Shown piece after piece: positions 13,046 to 23,467 of a stretch of DNA of 64,000 nucleotides. The notes beneath the pieces are model-generated. The model had not been told where the DNA came from. It saw only the letters and a list, made by a program, of their open reading frames with translations, and did no database searches. This DNA is from Polytrichum commune (lineage: Eukaryota > Streptophyta > Polytrichopsida > Polytrichales > Polytrichaceae), in assembly GCA_950295325.1 (NCBI GenBank), contig OX485804.1, positions 59,862,533-59,926,532 on the forward strand, written 5' to 3'. A program made the position numbers and the translations under genes. The stretch's first letter is position 1, and every line of letters begins with the position of its first letter.

Positions 13046-13391
13046 GGGCCGGTTCACACTATGCCCAAGTCGAGAGGAGAAGCCTTTGGGCTGGAAAAAT
13101 CTATTAAAATAATCCACTATCAGGTTTTGAAAATTTTAATGAAAAAAAAGTTCGGCCTCTCGATGGAAGTTTGGGTCGAGCATTTTGCTCGACCCAAACT
13201 TTGCTCGAGAGGCCGAACTCTTGGCGCCATAACTTCCTAAAAGTGTTGTTACCTAGGCTCTTTTGGAGGCGACGTCCTTTGGACTTCGGCCTCTAGTGTA
13301 AAGGCCGAGAGGACGGACTTTGGACATTTATGCATTTTCATTGGTCCAAACGCTTCTCCTCTCGAAGTTTGGCCATAGTGTGAACCGGCCC
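13046..13391. mobile_element. Tourist/PIF-Harbinger-like MITE H3 with central palindrome
   Basis: The terminal inverted repeats are about 38 bp: GGGCCGGTTCACACTATG at the left and the same at the complemented right end, both continuing to CGAGAGGAGAAGC. TTA is duplicated at 13043-13045 and 13392-13394. A second, nearly perfect palindrome sits in the middle (13149-13219). It is 346 bp and non-coding. The near-identity of the termini suggests a fairly young copy. Confidence 0.82.
13149..13219. repeat. Central hairpin of MITE H3
   Basis: The arms AGTTCGGCCTCTCG and AGTTTGGGTCGAGCA pair with their complements across a TTT loop at 13184-13186; a 5-base mismatch separates the two paired blocks. 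A transcript would fold into a stem of about 34 bp. Confidence 0.85.
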
Positions 13392-13741
13392 TTACTCTCA
13401 ACAATATTAGTTGAAAATGAAAGTATGTAACTCAAATACAAGTTTTTGCACATGGAGAGGCCCAAATCGGGCCTCTTGGATGCTGAAGGGTTGAGCTGAA
13501 TATGAACCTTCTGCACCTTCTTAAATGTGTCGTTTACATCTTGAGTCCCACTTAGCGAGTTTGGGGCTCATTAAAAATCATATATGCCGTATGTACAAAT
13601 ACTAAAACAGAGCTCTATAGAATGTTATAATGTCCCTTCACTAATACAAAGTCTCTTTTATTTATCTGGAGTCAAATTTGGTAAAGATAGTGAATTCTAT
13701 GTTAGGTAAAACTCTCATAATTGCATTTTCATCTTAGGTAA

Positions 13742-14137
13742 GGGCATGTTTGCACTAGTGATCAAAGTCATGACCATCATTTTATAGAATTCCTTGTTGA
13801 TTGGAAAATGAGTGATGGCCCCAATCTGCTTCACACTAGATCAGTGAAACTAAGAATGACCGTGTCAAAGAACATGTGAGAAAGTGATATGGAAGACTGA
13901 ATGTTACGAAATGGATAATGTTTTGTGGCCGCCCAAAAACTTTCAGTGAGACCACCTAAGGAAGTTGTCTTGACAAAAAAAAAATGAGGATGAATGTCCA
14001 CTTTACATCCTATATTGTGACAAAGGTTGATATAGATTTCCCTTTGTCATGACTCCGGACTAAGGGCCATGACCATGTGAAGGTTTAAATCGTTTCTTTC
14101 CACATCCCTTGGTCACCACAATACTACAAACATGCCC
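13742..14137. mobile_element. Probable Tourist-like MITE H4
   Basis: The left end is GGGCATGTTTGCACTAGTG after TAA (13739-13741). The right end, reversed, reads GGGCATGTTTGTAGTATTG. Only the first 11 bp match exactly, and the right flank is AAA, so the copy is decayed or the right boundary slightly off. Confidence 0.45.
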
Positions 14138-14282
14138 AAAATTCTTAAGATAGACGTGCTCAATTCCAACACAATAATAATATGGACACTTGTATTTGAG
14201 TGGGTTGTGGTTAGGTGTGGACCTAAGAACAGACACCAAAAAGCCATGTGTATAAAAAACTATGACCAAAGGCAGTTAGGGT

Positions 14283-14960
14283 CTTGGATTAGATTTGCTA
14301 ACCATCTTGTACTAATCATAAATTATGTTTGTATCCTAAGAGAAGTGAACTAGTTGGGCCTCAATTTGGAGTTGCTAACCAACTTGTACCAATCAACGTG
14401 TTTCATATCCTGGAAATTGTGGACTAGTCGGATGAAGTAACCATTCAAGACCCATCAACCCAAAACAAAGGCTATGTCCTCAATTTGGATTTGCTAACCA
14501 TCTTGTAATAATCACAAATTTGTTTCGTATCCTAAGAGTTGTGAACTAGTTGGGCCTCGATTTGGAGTTGCTAACCAACTTGTACCACTCAACATGTTTC
14601 ATATCATGGGAAACGGTGGCTAGTCGGATGAAGTAGCCATTCAAGACCCATCAACCCAAAACAAAGGCTATGTCCTCAAATTGGATTTGCTAACCATCTT
14701 GTACTAACCATGAATTTGTTTCATACCCAAGAGAAGTGAGCTAGTTGGGCCTCGATTTGGAGTTGCTAACCAACTTGTACCAATCAACGTGTTTCCTAGA
14801 CTAGTCGGATGAAACAACCATCCAAGACCCATCAACCTAAAACAAAGCCTATGTCCTCAAATTGGATTTGCTAATAACCATCTTGTACTAATCAACGTGT
14901 TTCATTAGAGAAGCGGGCTAGTCAGAAAAACTAAACATTCAAGAAGACCCATCACCCTTA
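14283..14960. repeat. Tandem array, unit about 180-197 bp, ~3.5 copies
   Basis: Direct repeats begin with TTGGATTTGCTAACCATC and pass through GTTGGGCCTCGATTTGG, CTAGTCGGATGAA and AAGGCTATGTCCTCAA. Three near-complete units and one shortened unit follow each other. The unit is related to part of the dispersed R1 family, so the array seems to be a local amplification of an R1 segment. No ORF runs through it. Confidence 0.8.
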
Positions 14961-15224
14961 GCCATGGCTATAAGAGGGCACAATGCCTCGTCAAGCCCAT
15001 CCCGCAAGCATTGGGGCAGGTCGGAAGAATTGGTCCAAGTCACCGGCCACATGCCATCCCCACATACATATACTATAAGGGAGATCGGGTCGGTCCGGGA
15101 TTAGGTGAACCCTAAAACTACCCCACATGTAAGTCTACCTCCTAAGTCACGATGACCGAGTTGGTTATTGGATATTTGAAGACCCAAGTGTTTTCCCGCA
15201 TGCACTTGGTTCAGGACCAATCCG

Positions 15225-15730
15225 TAAGGTAGGCGGGTCCTAAATGGTTACTTTCTTCTCCTAGAATATGAAACACGTTGATTAGTACAAGTTGTTTAGC
15301 GAGTCCAATTCGAGGCCATAGCCGCTTTTCACATAATTTGTGTGTCTATTTAGGTAGGTGGATGTTAGATGGTTACTAAGTTCATCCGACTAAACCCACT
15401 TCTCCTATGATAGGAAACATGAGGTTTAGTATAAGTTGGTTAGCAAATCTAATTCGAGTTTGTAGCCACTTTCCTCATAATTTTCAAAATTTATAAGAAC
15501 GTTTCATGTACCATCAAAGTGAAGATTTCCTTGTTCATCAAATGGTCACATAGGACCCCCACCCCCCACTCACCCACAATTACGTTGACTATTGAGCCTA
15601 AATGGTTATCATGTTTCGGGGGCAAAGTCCACTCTCTTGGAATCATATGTCATTTTGGTATTTGTTATTGAAGTCAGACCAAAGCACATATCACTCAAAT
15701 GTAGGTGTCCTAGTAAGAAAAGCAACCAAA
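15225..15730 (+). repeat. Dispersed repeat family R1, long copy
   Basis: This is the opposite orientation of the array at 14.3 kb. It contains ATATGAAACACGTTGATTAG, GTTAGCAAATCTAATTCGAG, TCACATAGGACCCCCACC and CACATATCACTCAAATGTAG, blocks that recur in the other R1 copies of the window. Confidence 0.6.
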
Positions 15731-15798
15731 CAAGGTTTATCTACTTAAAAATAATCATCACGGGAACGCTTATCCTTGATCGTTGACTTGATTCCAAG

Positions 15799-16170
15799 TT
15801 GTTACACATGGGGTCCCAAGTCCCAAGTCCCAACATGGAGGCAAAATCCCAACTTTGGAGCCTCAAAAAACCATTGAAATATGGTTGATCATCGTGAAAG
15901 TCGAATCTTGATTGTTTTATGCAAAATATTCACAAGACTTGTGTTGAAAGTTGGCTCTAGCTTTTTGCTCCACCCAACTCTCAACACAAGTTCCTCGCCT
16001 CACCTCACCTCCAAAAGGTGTTGCCATGTAGGCATCCATGTCATACTTGGAACTTAAGACTTGGGACCCCGTGTGAAGTGGTCAATCCCAACTTCCATGC
16101 TCTCAACGGCTAAGATTGCACGGATTGACCTCAAGTGACTTGGGACTTGGGACCTTGTGTGAACCAACCC
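15799..16170. mobile_element. Tourist-like MITE H5 with central palindrome
   Basis: The left end has GGTCCCAAGTCCCAAGTC, repeated as the reverse complement near the right end, which terminates in GTGTGAACCAACCC followed by TTA. The centre is a foldback in which CTTGTGTTGA pairs with TCAACACAAG around an A/T-rich loop. The left terminus is slightly degraded, so the TTA duplication is seen only on the right. Confidence 0.6.
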
Positions 16171-16337
16171 TTAAATGCAAAAGGGCACTTTGACCATGGA
16201 AATGCTTTAAGAAAACAAAAGCAAAATTTTCAGCTGGAGAGAATTGCAATTGAGTTCATGAAATTTGAGCATTGTGTGAATTAGATGTACATAATAGAAA
16301 TGAAAGTTTATTTGAGAGCTAAATTGGTTACATTTTA

Positions 16338-16350
16338 CCCCCCCCCCCCC
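16338..16350. repeat. C13 homopolymer
   Basis: Uninterrupted run of C. Comparable G or C tracts of at least ten bases lie at eleven other places in the window (see findings). Confidence 0.9.
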
Positions 16351-16753
16351 ATCCTTCAGTGTATGAAGTTGGTGAGTCTTGAAAGACCCTTTGCGTGCTT
16401 CACAAATAATTGGTATGAGAAAGCAAGCTACATTGTCTATAATATTCTTCAAATGCTACTTACTATAATTGAAGTTATGTAATGCTCCCCTTATATTGAC
16501 CATTGAGCTTAAAATGGTTGACATATTTGAACATGTAGTCCAATCTCTTTAAAGCACATTTCTTTCTGTTATTCGTTCTCAAATCCACACTTAACCACAT
16601 ACCATTGAAATATAGGTGTCCACATCATTGTTGTGTTGGAATTAGACATGTTTAGCTCAAATTTTAAATTGTTTTTAATCTCCATCCACATTGAGATTGA
16701 GAGATTAGATTGAAGAGGCCTCCAAGGATGTATGTACAACTCTAAAGTTGTTA

Positions 16754-17130
16754 AGGTAGATGGGTCTTAAGTGGCTCGTTTTCTTGGCCAAACCCCTAGA
16801 TTTGATTGATATGTGGTTTGTTGAGGATCAAAGAGAGAACATCGTAACGACACATGTTTAAAAGAAATTAGACTATGTCTTCAAATGTTAATAATCACTC
16901 TACACTCAATAGTGAACACAATTGGGAGGACCTAATGTATTCAGTTAACAAATCAACAAACATGCACTTCCAATAATCATAACTGAATCAGGGAAGGTCC
17001 GATTTTCAATATGATTTTTGCAAATGTTTCATCGTAGATTTGTTAATGCAACACGAGTTTTTTTTGTTGTATAAATCTAATTGATAGACGTTAGAGAACA
17101 TGAAAAACAAACCAAATAACCCCCACAGAC
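16754..17130. mobile_element. MITE family M2, copy 1
   Basis: It starts near TTAAGGTAGATGGGTC and ends in CAAACCAAATAACCCCCACA followed by GACCTTA. The interior (GGGAGGACCTA, AATCAACAAACA, AGGTCC, GCAACACGAGTTTT) is shared with 27857-28231 and 28236-28635. Non-coding. Confidence 0.6.
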
Positions 17131-17224
17131 CTTAGGCCATGAACATAATGGATGGACAAACACTCAAGTGTTTGGCATGGAGCCCAAAACTTGTCGCATA
17201 GTAACTTGTCTTGTTGAAGTCACA

Positions 17225-17305
17225 ATAACGCTCAAACGGACTCAATGGGAATCGAACCCGGACCGTATAATTGTAACACAAATGCTCCAACCAACCTTGG
17301 AACCA
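17225..17305 (-). repeat. tRNA-like (SINE head-like) sequence
   Basis: On the minus strand GGTTGGTTGGAGC (box A-like, D-arm) is followed after about 35 bases by GGTCCGGGTTCGATTCCC (a good box B, T-arm). I could not build a full cloverleaf: the acceptor and anticodon stems do not pair convincingly. It looks like the tRNA-derived promoter of a SINE or a tRNA relic rather than a working tRNA gene. Confidence 0.4.
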
Positions 17306-17401
17306 TGACTTGGTGACCACCAACAAAAACAAATACCAATTTATACCCACATGATATCTAACCAATCAATGCTACTAATGTTACTAGTATTTATTCATGG
17401 T

Positions 17402-17535
17402 TACTAAAGTGTCTATTCCCAAAAGGGGAGAGTAGTTTTGTACCAATGGCCCTTTGTCTTGTGGGCACTGGCTCATTGTCAGGACGAACAGACACTCTAT
17501 TCACACCGGGCTCGAAAGAAGGCCGGAGTTCATAT
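17402..17535 (+). mobile_element. Fragment related to the LINE 3' end
   Basis: It contains GTGTCTATTCCC, ACGAACAGACACTCTATTCA and GGCCGGAGTTC in the same order as the last 130 bp of the LINE at 50.3-53.0 kb, followed by an (ATCT)n tail. It is either a severely 5'-truncated LINE copy or a SINE sharing that tail. Confidence 0.5.
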
Positions 17536-17972
17536 CTATCTATCTCTTGTTGAAGGATCCGATGATTGTAGTAAGCTCCACTGCTTACCAACTTAGGAGT
17601 CCTAGAAAAGCAAATGTACATCATTTATAATTAAATTTTCTTTTTCCATTGTGAAGGATATGTACTTTTTCTAGTTAGAGTGTCCCCACTAGACCGGGCA
17701 CACGTCAAATAGAGTATATAATAATTTATATTTTTGGGGAGGCCCTTCATCTTGGGTGGGACAGCTCATCATGACTCAAAGTCCACCAAAGCCTAGGCAT
17801 ACCCCCACCATAATTAAGAAGTAATCAATAAGACAACAACACCTATTATCTGACACATGATAAACTAGGATATGAGAGTATTTGATATTAAAGTAATCTC
17901 TTGACGGGTCATTACATGAACCATTTATGGCGGGGGAGGGTCTTAACTATACCCGGGCCGGTTCTAAATTAT

Positions 17973-17988
17973 GGGGGGGGGGGGGGGG
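17973..17988. repeat. G16 homopolymer
   Basis: Longest G run of the window, in intergenic DNA with no supported gene nearby. Confidence 0.9.
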
Positions 17989-19025
17989 TACCATCACCTA
18001 AGAACCCGTGATGCCTCATTTATGGCGTTGGCATGCCCCATGCCCTGTTTGGTGGGGACGCTCTTATGTTACGGGACTCGTTCAATGTTCTACGATGTTC
18101 AAGTGATCCAATTGTATTTAAATCTTTTATCTAGTAGAATTCTATATCTTGATGTGATCCCAAGTTGTAAGTGACACTAAATAGCATGAATATTGTAGTA
18201 GTGATAGTAGACAATGAAACCATCCATGTTGTTGCTTGAATTTGCTCTTGTGGACACATCATCACTCAACACGGAATTCCTTACCAACATAGCAATTGCA
18301 ACATCACATAAGTGCATTGATGAGTGAGAGAATGAGAATTGCTTTCTTCATATACTAAGTGGATAAGTTGATAGAGAACTTAGGATTTGATACCCGATAT
18401 GTTGTGGCATTAAAAGCATTCGCAAAATGCCCATGGGCATACAGATGATGTCATTGAATTTTGCAATCATACATGTGCAAATACCAAGCGGATGTCTAAT
18501 ACATGGTATAGAAAGGTGTGATACGATCTAACTCGTATATTTTATACATATACATGTACCATCTTTGATACTTGGTTTAGATCTAGGTACCCAAAACATA
18601 TTGATTTTTCCCTTCATTGATTCATATTGTCAAGATAGTTATTCTTGAAAGGTTGGGAGCAACCACCATGTGTTTGGAGGTGCATAATGTCTTTGATGTA
18701 CTAGTTGGAAATCTTCATGTTCCAACAAGTGCTCCAAATATAGACATGCTAGGCCCACCAACTTTGAGGCTTCCTAGAAGTTCCCAAGCTTAGTTTCATA
18801 TTCCCAATAGAAATGATCAAACTCACAACTAAACTCTAGTAAGGCCAAGGATAGCACGAAAAACTCCTCAACCTTCTGTTCATCAACACGTCCCAATATG
18901 AGAAAGACAAGCTATACAATACTAGATAGATGTTTGAACTCAAGATCCCCCCCTCCCCTCATGTTTCATCCTCCATTGCAGCCTTTTGAGAATAAACTAA
19001 GTACATGTACATTCAAGTGTGCATG

Positions 19026-19274
19026 GGGCTGGGGATTCGTGGCACTCACTAAAAATCATCCATCCAAGATATCGTGGATGAAGTGGCTCCAATAAAAAAA
19101 AAGCCCCCCTATGGGGTTGAGGGCCGATTCATTCGAGCGTGACGTCACTAGACTAATTCGGGGCCTTTGACTCTATTTCCGGAATCAAATTGCCCAAAAA
19201 TAGCCATTTAGATGATTCCTGTGTTTTTTTCATCCGCACAGATGATTTTTAGTGAGTGCCACGAATCCCCGGCC
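19026..19274. mobile_element. Mutator-like MITE with perfect 9-bp target duplication
   Basis: The left inverted repeat is GGGCTGGGGATTCGTGGCAC and the right, reversed, GGCCGGGGATTCGTGGCAC; both run on through TCACTAAAAATCATC (about 35 bp with very few mismatches). GTGTGCATG is duplicated at 19017-19025 and 19275-19283. A 9-bp duplication with long inverted repeats is typical of MULE-class elements. It is 249 bp and non-coding. A related, truncated copy lies at 23772-23965. Confidence 0.82.
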
Positions 19275-19689
19275 GTGTGCATGGCGAGTGATACAAATGA
19301 ACATGTTGGCCTACATTCATACATTCATGTGCAAGATTCAAAGTGTGGCATACATACATATACACATGTATGCGAGCCTTTGCCAATTTCCGAAACTTAC
19401 CTAGGCGTTTGTGGACTATGTTAACAACATTGAAAATTCTCTCATTAGACTAGGAGGAAAAAAACTCTTTGACCTTGTGTTTATTTATAGGTCCGAACAC
19501 AAGAGAAACAAGTCATACAAGAATAGAGAGACGATGAAATGTTGAATTCTTTTTCTTGTGTTTCACCCTCTATCCGACCCTTCAAGAATGATAACAATAC
19601 TTGTAAATTCAAAATTTGCATGTGGGTGATTATTACAAGTGGACATAATGTCTCACATGCATACATCCAAATGCAAACTTCAAAGCGTT

Positions 19690-19738
19690 ACATCCATCCA
19701 TCCATCCATACATACATACATACATACATACATACATG
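19690..19738. repeat. (CATC)n/(CATA)n microsatellite
   Basis: Tetranucleotide repeat in the second copy of the local duplication. Confidence 0.9.
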
Positions 19739-20287
19739 CGAGCGGTTTTCAAATCCCGAAGGTTAGGCCTAGGCATATGTAGACTATGTCAGCAGCATTG
19801 AAAGTTCTCTCATCACACTGATCCGGCCGCCGGCCACTCCCAAGTAGCGGGAGGATTTCAACCTCGTACTCACCCAAAAAGCTTAGGGAAGGATTTCAAT
19901 GATTGAATAGTGTTTCGTGGAACCCTAAATTTGCTATTAGCCTCTCCCAGATCCGCCCTTTTGATTCCAAGAATACCTTGTGGTCCCTAGAATCCGTCGA
20001 TGGTTTCATAAGGTAAGCCTAGGTATGTTAGATGGGTCTTAAATGGTTACTTTTTTTCTGACTAGCCCACTCCTCCAAGGATAAAAAACACACAATTAGG
20101 GCAAGTTTACATTAAAGGAATTAGGCCATGGCTCTTGCATGACCATGGCAACTTTCTTTTTGGATGAGAGCATAGAGAAGTCCATGGATTATAGCCCAAG
20201 GTTTTTTGGAGGGTCACAAGTCCTCAATGTACTCCCAAATACCCCTCACACATTTCGCCAGGCCTGCCTTCAAGAGTTCTCTTGAAA

Positions 20288-20447
20288 CCCCCCCCCCCCC
20301 AAACACACACATACACACAATATTGGCCAACATTATTCATGCTTGCCATGTGGAATTCCATGTGTTTTTCATCCACTAAAAAGTTAACGGGTTGTAGTCC
20401 AAAACTACCCTCATGTAAAGCTAAAACCGGGTTGGGGGGGGGGGGGG
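20288..20447. repeat. C13 and G14 tracts in one 160-bp segment
   Basis: C13 at 20288-20300 and G14 at 20434-20447 bracket a segment with no supported gene. The R1-related block at 20020-20110 lies just upstream. Confidence 0.85.
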
Positions 20448-21073
20448 TGATACTATCAACCAATGATTAGGGGAAGTACCCAACTTAGGCACATCTACCT
20501 ATTGAATCCATAGCTCAATCTCGTTGTAACACGTGTCTCTTTGGTGTTCGCTTTAAAGTGTTAGTCTTGCCATAAATCTAGACCCTTGATGAAGAAGATT
20601 ACCAACACAAGGCCCACGTACATTAGACGGTTATACCAAACATAAATTTGTTCATTGAGATCAATAGTTTTTAAAGGGCCAAGGTGGGATGTCTTTGGGA
20701 AACGAGATGGCTTCATAATTTGAAAGTAACTAGAAGATAACATCCATATGATTGGAACTTGCATATCTAAATGCTTGTCATTGTAGAGAACATAACATTA
20801 CTAAGGAACTACGTGATAGTCTCCTTCCCAAGCAGTGTCCGAAAAGTTTTTGAAGTTATTGAGGTTAATTGCCTACCTCTTTAAAAGGGCATAGGCTATT
20901 TCCCTCATGGCATAGGTTGCATCCTACAATATCAAATTTTTGTAAGTTGAAAACCTTTTGAGTTTTTAAGTTACCCGCCAATTGCCTTCAAAACTAATTT
21001 TTAGTAGGTTAAAATCCTTCATATCTTTTAATGTTGTAGGCTTTAAATTCAAAATTTGAGTACTAAGTGGTAT

Positions 21074-21076
<3 letters not shown>

Positions 21077-21120
<44 letters not shown>

Positions 21121-21145
21121 TTCACAGAGAGAGAGAGAGAGAGAG
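21077..21145. repeat. (GA)n microsatellite, two blocks
   Basis: About twenty GA units (21077-21117) and a second block at 21126-21145. The surrounding 20.9-21.5 kb is AT-rich, with recurring words such as TTTTGTAGGTT and TAGGCT, and no supported gene. Confidence 0.9.
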
Positions 21146-22139
21146 GAGCTGACGAGAGAGGAGTTGTGATGAATGGTATTTGTAAAGATTGGCGGGAAGG
21201 GAGTTAGGGCTATTATTGATATCCATCTATGTGCCACCCAAGAGCCCCGAGTATTAGCCTAAAGATATGTACTTAGGTCAACTAATTTCCCAATTTGAAG
21301 AAGGATGAATGGCTAAAATCCTCTCTTTTAAAAACTTTGTAGGCGAAATTTCCTACATGTTTTTTATCACATAGGTTGATATCCTATGTTTTTAAATTGT
21401 CCATAGGCTCTTTGTCCTACACTTTCAAAATTTTATAGGCTAAGTCACAAATTTTGTAGGTTGCATTTACACTAGCCTTAGGCTCTTGGCGGACTATGTT
21501 CCCAAGTACAAGGATGTGATTTCAAAACTTTGATAATTTACAACATGAGTGTTCCCCATAAACGGAGGAATCTTGGGTTAATGTGAGAATGATGTCCAAC
21601 ATAGAGGTTGCTATTTTAAGCTAAATTAATACATAAATCGTGGTCTAAAACTATGTATTAGTCTATTGGGCTTAACTTGATGTGAACAAGCAATTGAACC
21701 TATAGTGCATATTTTTACTACAAGCCTTGGTGGTAGGTATTGGGAAACGAAACCCTTCGAGCATGCCAAGGATTTTTGGTTGTAGTGGGTGAAGTTTTGT
21801 GACACATACCATGAGGGAGAGTGAAAATGCACATCAGAAACATTGTATAGTTTTGTGCTCTTTATTTAAAGCCAACTCAACTCATGAATTGGGGTTAGAT
21901 TCCCCCACTCTAGTCTAGCAAGACCCAATTAGAATGAATCAACAACGACCTTGAGAGGGACATGTTTTTACCGTACACCTCCCATAATAGGTGTCATGAA
22001 CCAAACTACTTCGATAACCCATGTAAGTTGAAGGCAAGTTTAGCTTTCACGGCCCCGAAATAGTGGAGTCCAAGTTATTTAAGATGAATCAATCACAAAC
22101 CTATAGGGGGTGAAGTTTTCTATGTTCGATGGATGAGAG

Positions 22140-23467
22140 CAGTGTTCAAGATTGAAGTCTTCAATGCCCTTCAAACGCGATTTGGCCCTTCAAAATATAC
22201 CTCTCTCAAAACAACCCTTCAAAATGCAACCCTAAACTCAAAATGAAAACTTCACTTGACGTCTTCAAAATTTTTACACCCGTCAACACTGTAGCGCTAC
22301 AGTGACGAGGAGGTCGTTGTACATGGTAACTTTGGGAGGTTGAAGAACCCACATGGTACAAGGATCTAACTTCTCTTCAGTTCCAATTTTTCATTCACAT
22401 GCTAGCTGATATATTATCAGAGTTGAATAAGGTCAATCGCAAGTTTCAGTTTGATCTTGTAGATATCACTAGCATAGCTTCTACGATTGATGTAACAATC
22501 AGCTTGTTTCGTAGACACTATCTGGGTGTAAGTTTTGGCCTGACAACCAAACACCTAGGAAAGTTTCTCCGCGAGGTGGTACCCAATGGGCAGATATTGT
22601 ATGTTGATAGTTTTGGGTGTGAAAAAATGCATATCTTGCATTATGATTCCATGCCCGAGTGTGACGTAGGAGGCTCATTGGAGGCATGCATCATGTTGGG
22701 GAGGCAGTATGTGCAGAAGATCATCGATTCACTCAATGATCGATTTCCTGACTTGTCCATTTTCAATGCGGCCCGGCTTTTTAGCCCGAAGCACTATCCC
22801 GTAGATGAATTGGACAGAGGGACATTAACGGAACAATGGTTGAACCGGTTGGTGACACATTTCCGTTGGAGCGATGACCTTGTTAATCAATGCAATGCGG
22901 AATTGCTAGAATTCGTGGAGATGTTATGTTCCGTTTGTGAACGCCGAAGTATGCAAGAAGCTTGGGTTTTTTGTGGCAATGACTGGGAGTTCATGATTAA
23001 TTGGCCAACTATGATGTCGCTATGGCAAACCATACTTGTGATCCCAACTAGCACTGTTGTTTGTGAGCGTGGTTTTTCAAAGCAAAATTGGGTTAAGAGT
23101 GAAAGGAGAACTAGACTCAACCTTGACACACTAGATGCTTTAATGAGGGTTAGTCTAAATGGGTTAGGAGTTGAATTCATGGATTGGGATAGTATTTTTG
23201 AATCTTGGAAAATTGGCACAAGAACCAACAAGCGTAGGGCATTATCACTAGAAGAGGTGGAGTTAGATGGTTGATTCTTAATTCTTCACATTGTATTGGA
23301 AGCATGCACCATATAAATCATGCATAAGTTTAATATGAGTTTTTTATATTTTATTTTTATATTACTGAATTGACGTCTTGAATTTGAACTAGCCCTTCAA
23401 CCGAAGGGCTCAAATTTTAGAGCCCTTCAAAATGAAACTCATATGAGGGCTTCAATCTTGAACACTG
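22140..23467 (+). mobile_element. hAT transposon, short, with TIRs and 8-bp TSD
   Basis: The element begins CAGTGTTCAAGATTGAAG and ends in the exact inverted complement of that 18-bp sequence. GATGAGAG is duplicated at 22132-22139 and 23468-23475. The CAGTG terminus and the 8-bp duplication are diagnostic of hAT elements. Inside is one 291-codon ORF for a transposase C-terminus. At 1328 bp it is too short for a full autonomous element, so it is an internally deleted copy that probably needs a transposase from elsewhere. The perfect duplication and intact ends suggest recent insertion. Confidence 0.93.
22399..23274 (+). CDS. hAT-family transposase, C-terminal part
   Basis: The 291-residue ORF ends with the hAT dimerisation region: the tryptophan-proline block NWPTMMSLWQ, ILVIPTSTVVCERGFSKQN, and RLNLDTLDALMRVSLNG. 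Full hAT transposases are usually 600-800 residues and begin with a BED zinc finger and the DDE/RNase H-like core. Here the zinc finger and most of the catalytic core are missing, while the dimerisation part is open and undamaged. The first ATG shown may not be the real start; a spliced upstream exon is possible but the space to the left terminus (about 260 bp) is small. It probably gives a non-catalytic fragment, which could still dimerise with related transposases. Confidence 0.88.
   Translation: MLADILSELNKVNRKFQFDLVDITSIASTIDVTISLFRRHYLGVSFGLTTKHLGKFLREVVPNGQILYVDSFGCEKMHILHYDSMPECDVGGSLEACIMLGRQYVQKIIDSLNDRFPDLSIFNAARLFSPKHYPVDELDRGTLTEQWLNRLVTHFRWSDDLVNQCNAELLEFVEMLCSVCERRSMQEAWVFCGNDWEFMINWPTMMSLWQTILVIPTSTVVCERGFSKQNWVKSERRTRLNLDTLDALMRVSLNGLGVEFMDWDSIFESWKIGTRTNKRRALSLEEVELDG

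Larger units (their letters stand above)
18890..19825. repeat. Diverged tandem duplication, first copy interrupted by a MITE
   Basis: The segments 18890-19025 plus 19284-19460 align with 19490-19825. Both contain GAGAAA-ACAAG-CATACAA, a CACCCTC/CATCCTC block, a cATACATACA microsatellite, GTATGCGAGC/CATGCGAGC, CCTAGGC and GACTATGTTAACAACATTG-like sequence. The first copy is split by the element at 19026-19274, so the duplication is older than that insertion. Confidence 0.6.

Noticed and set aside
14283-14960. CRISPR-like array
   Set aside because: Units are long, directly abutting and diverged, with no short repeat/unique spacer alternation, and the DNA is from a plant nucleus.
17225-17305. 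Functional tRNA gene on the minus strand
   Set aside because: Box A and box B-like words are present, but acceptor and anticodon stems do not form; kept only as tRNA-like.
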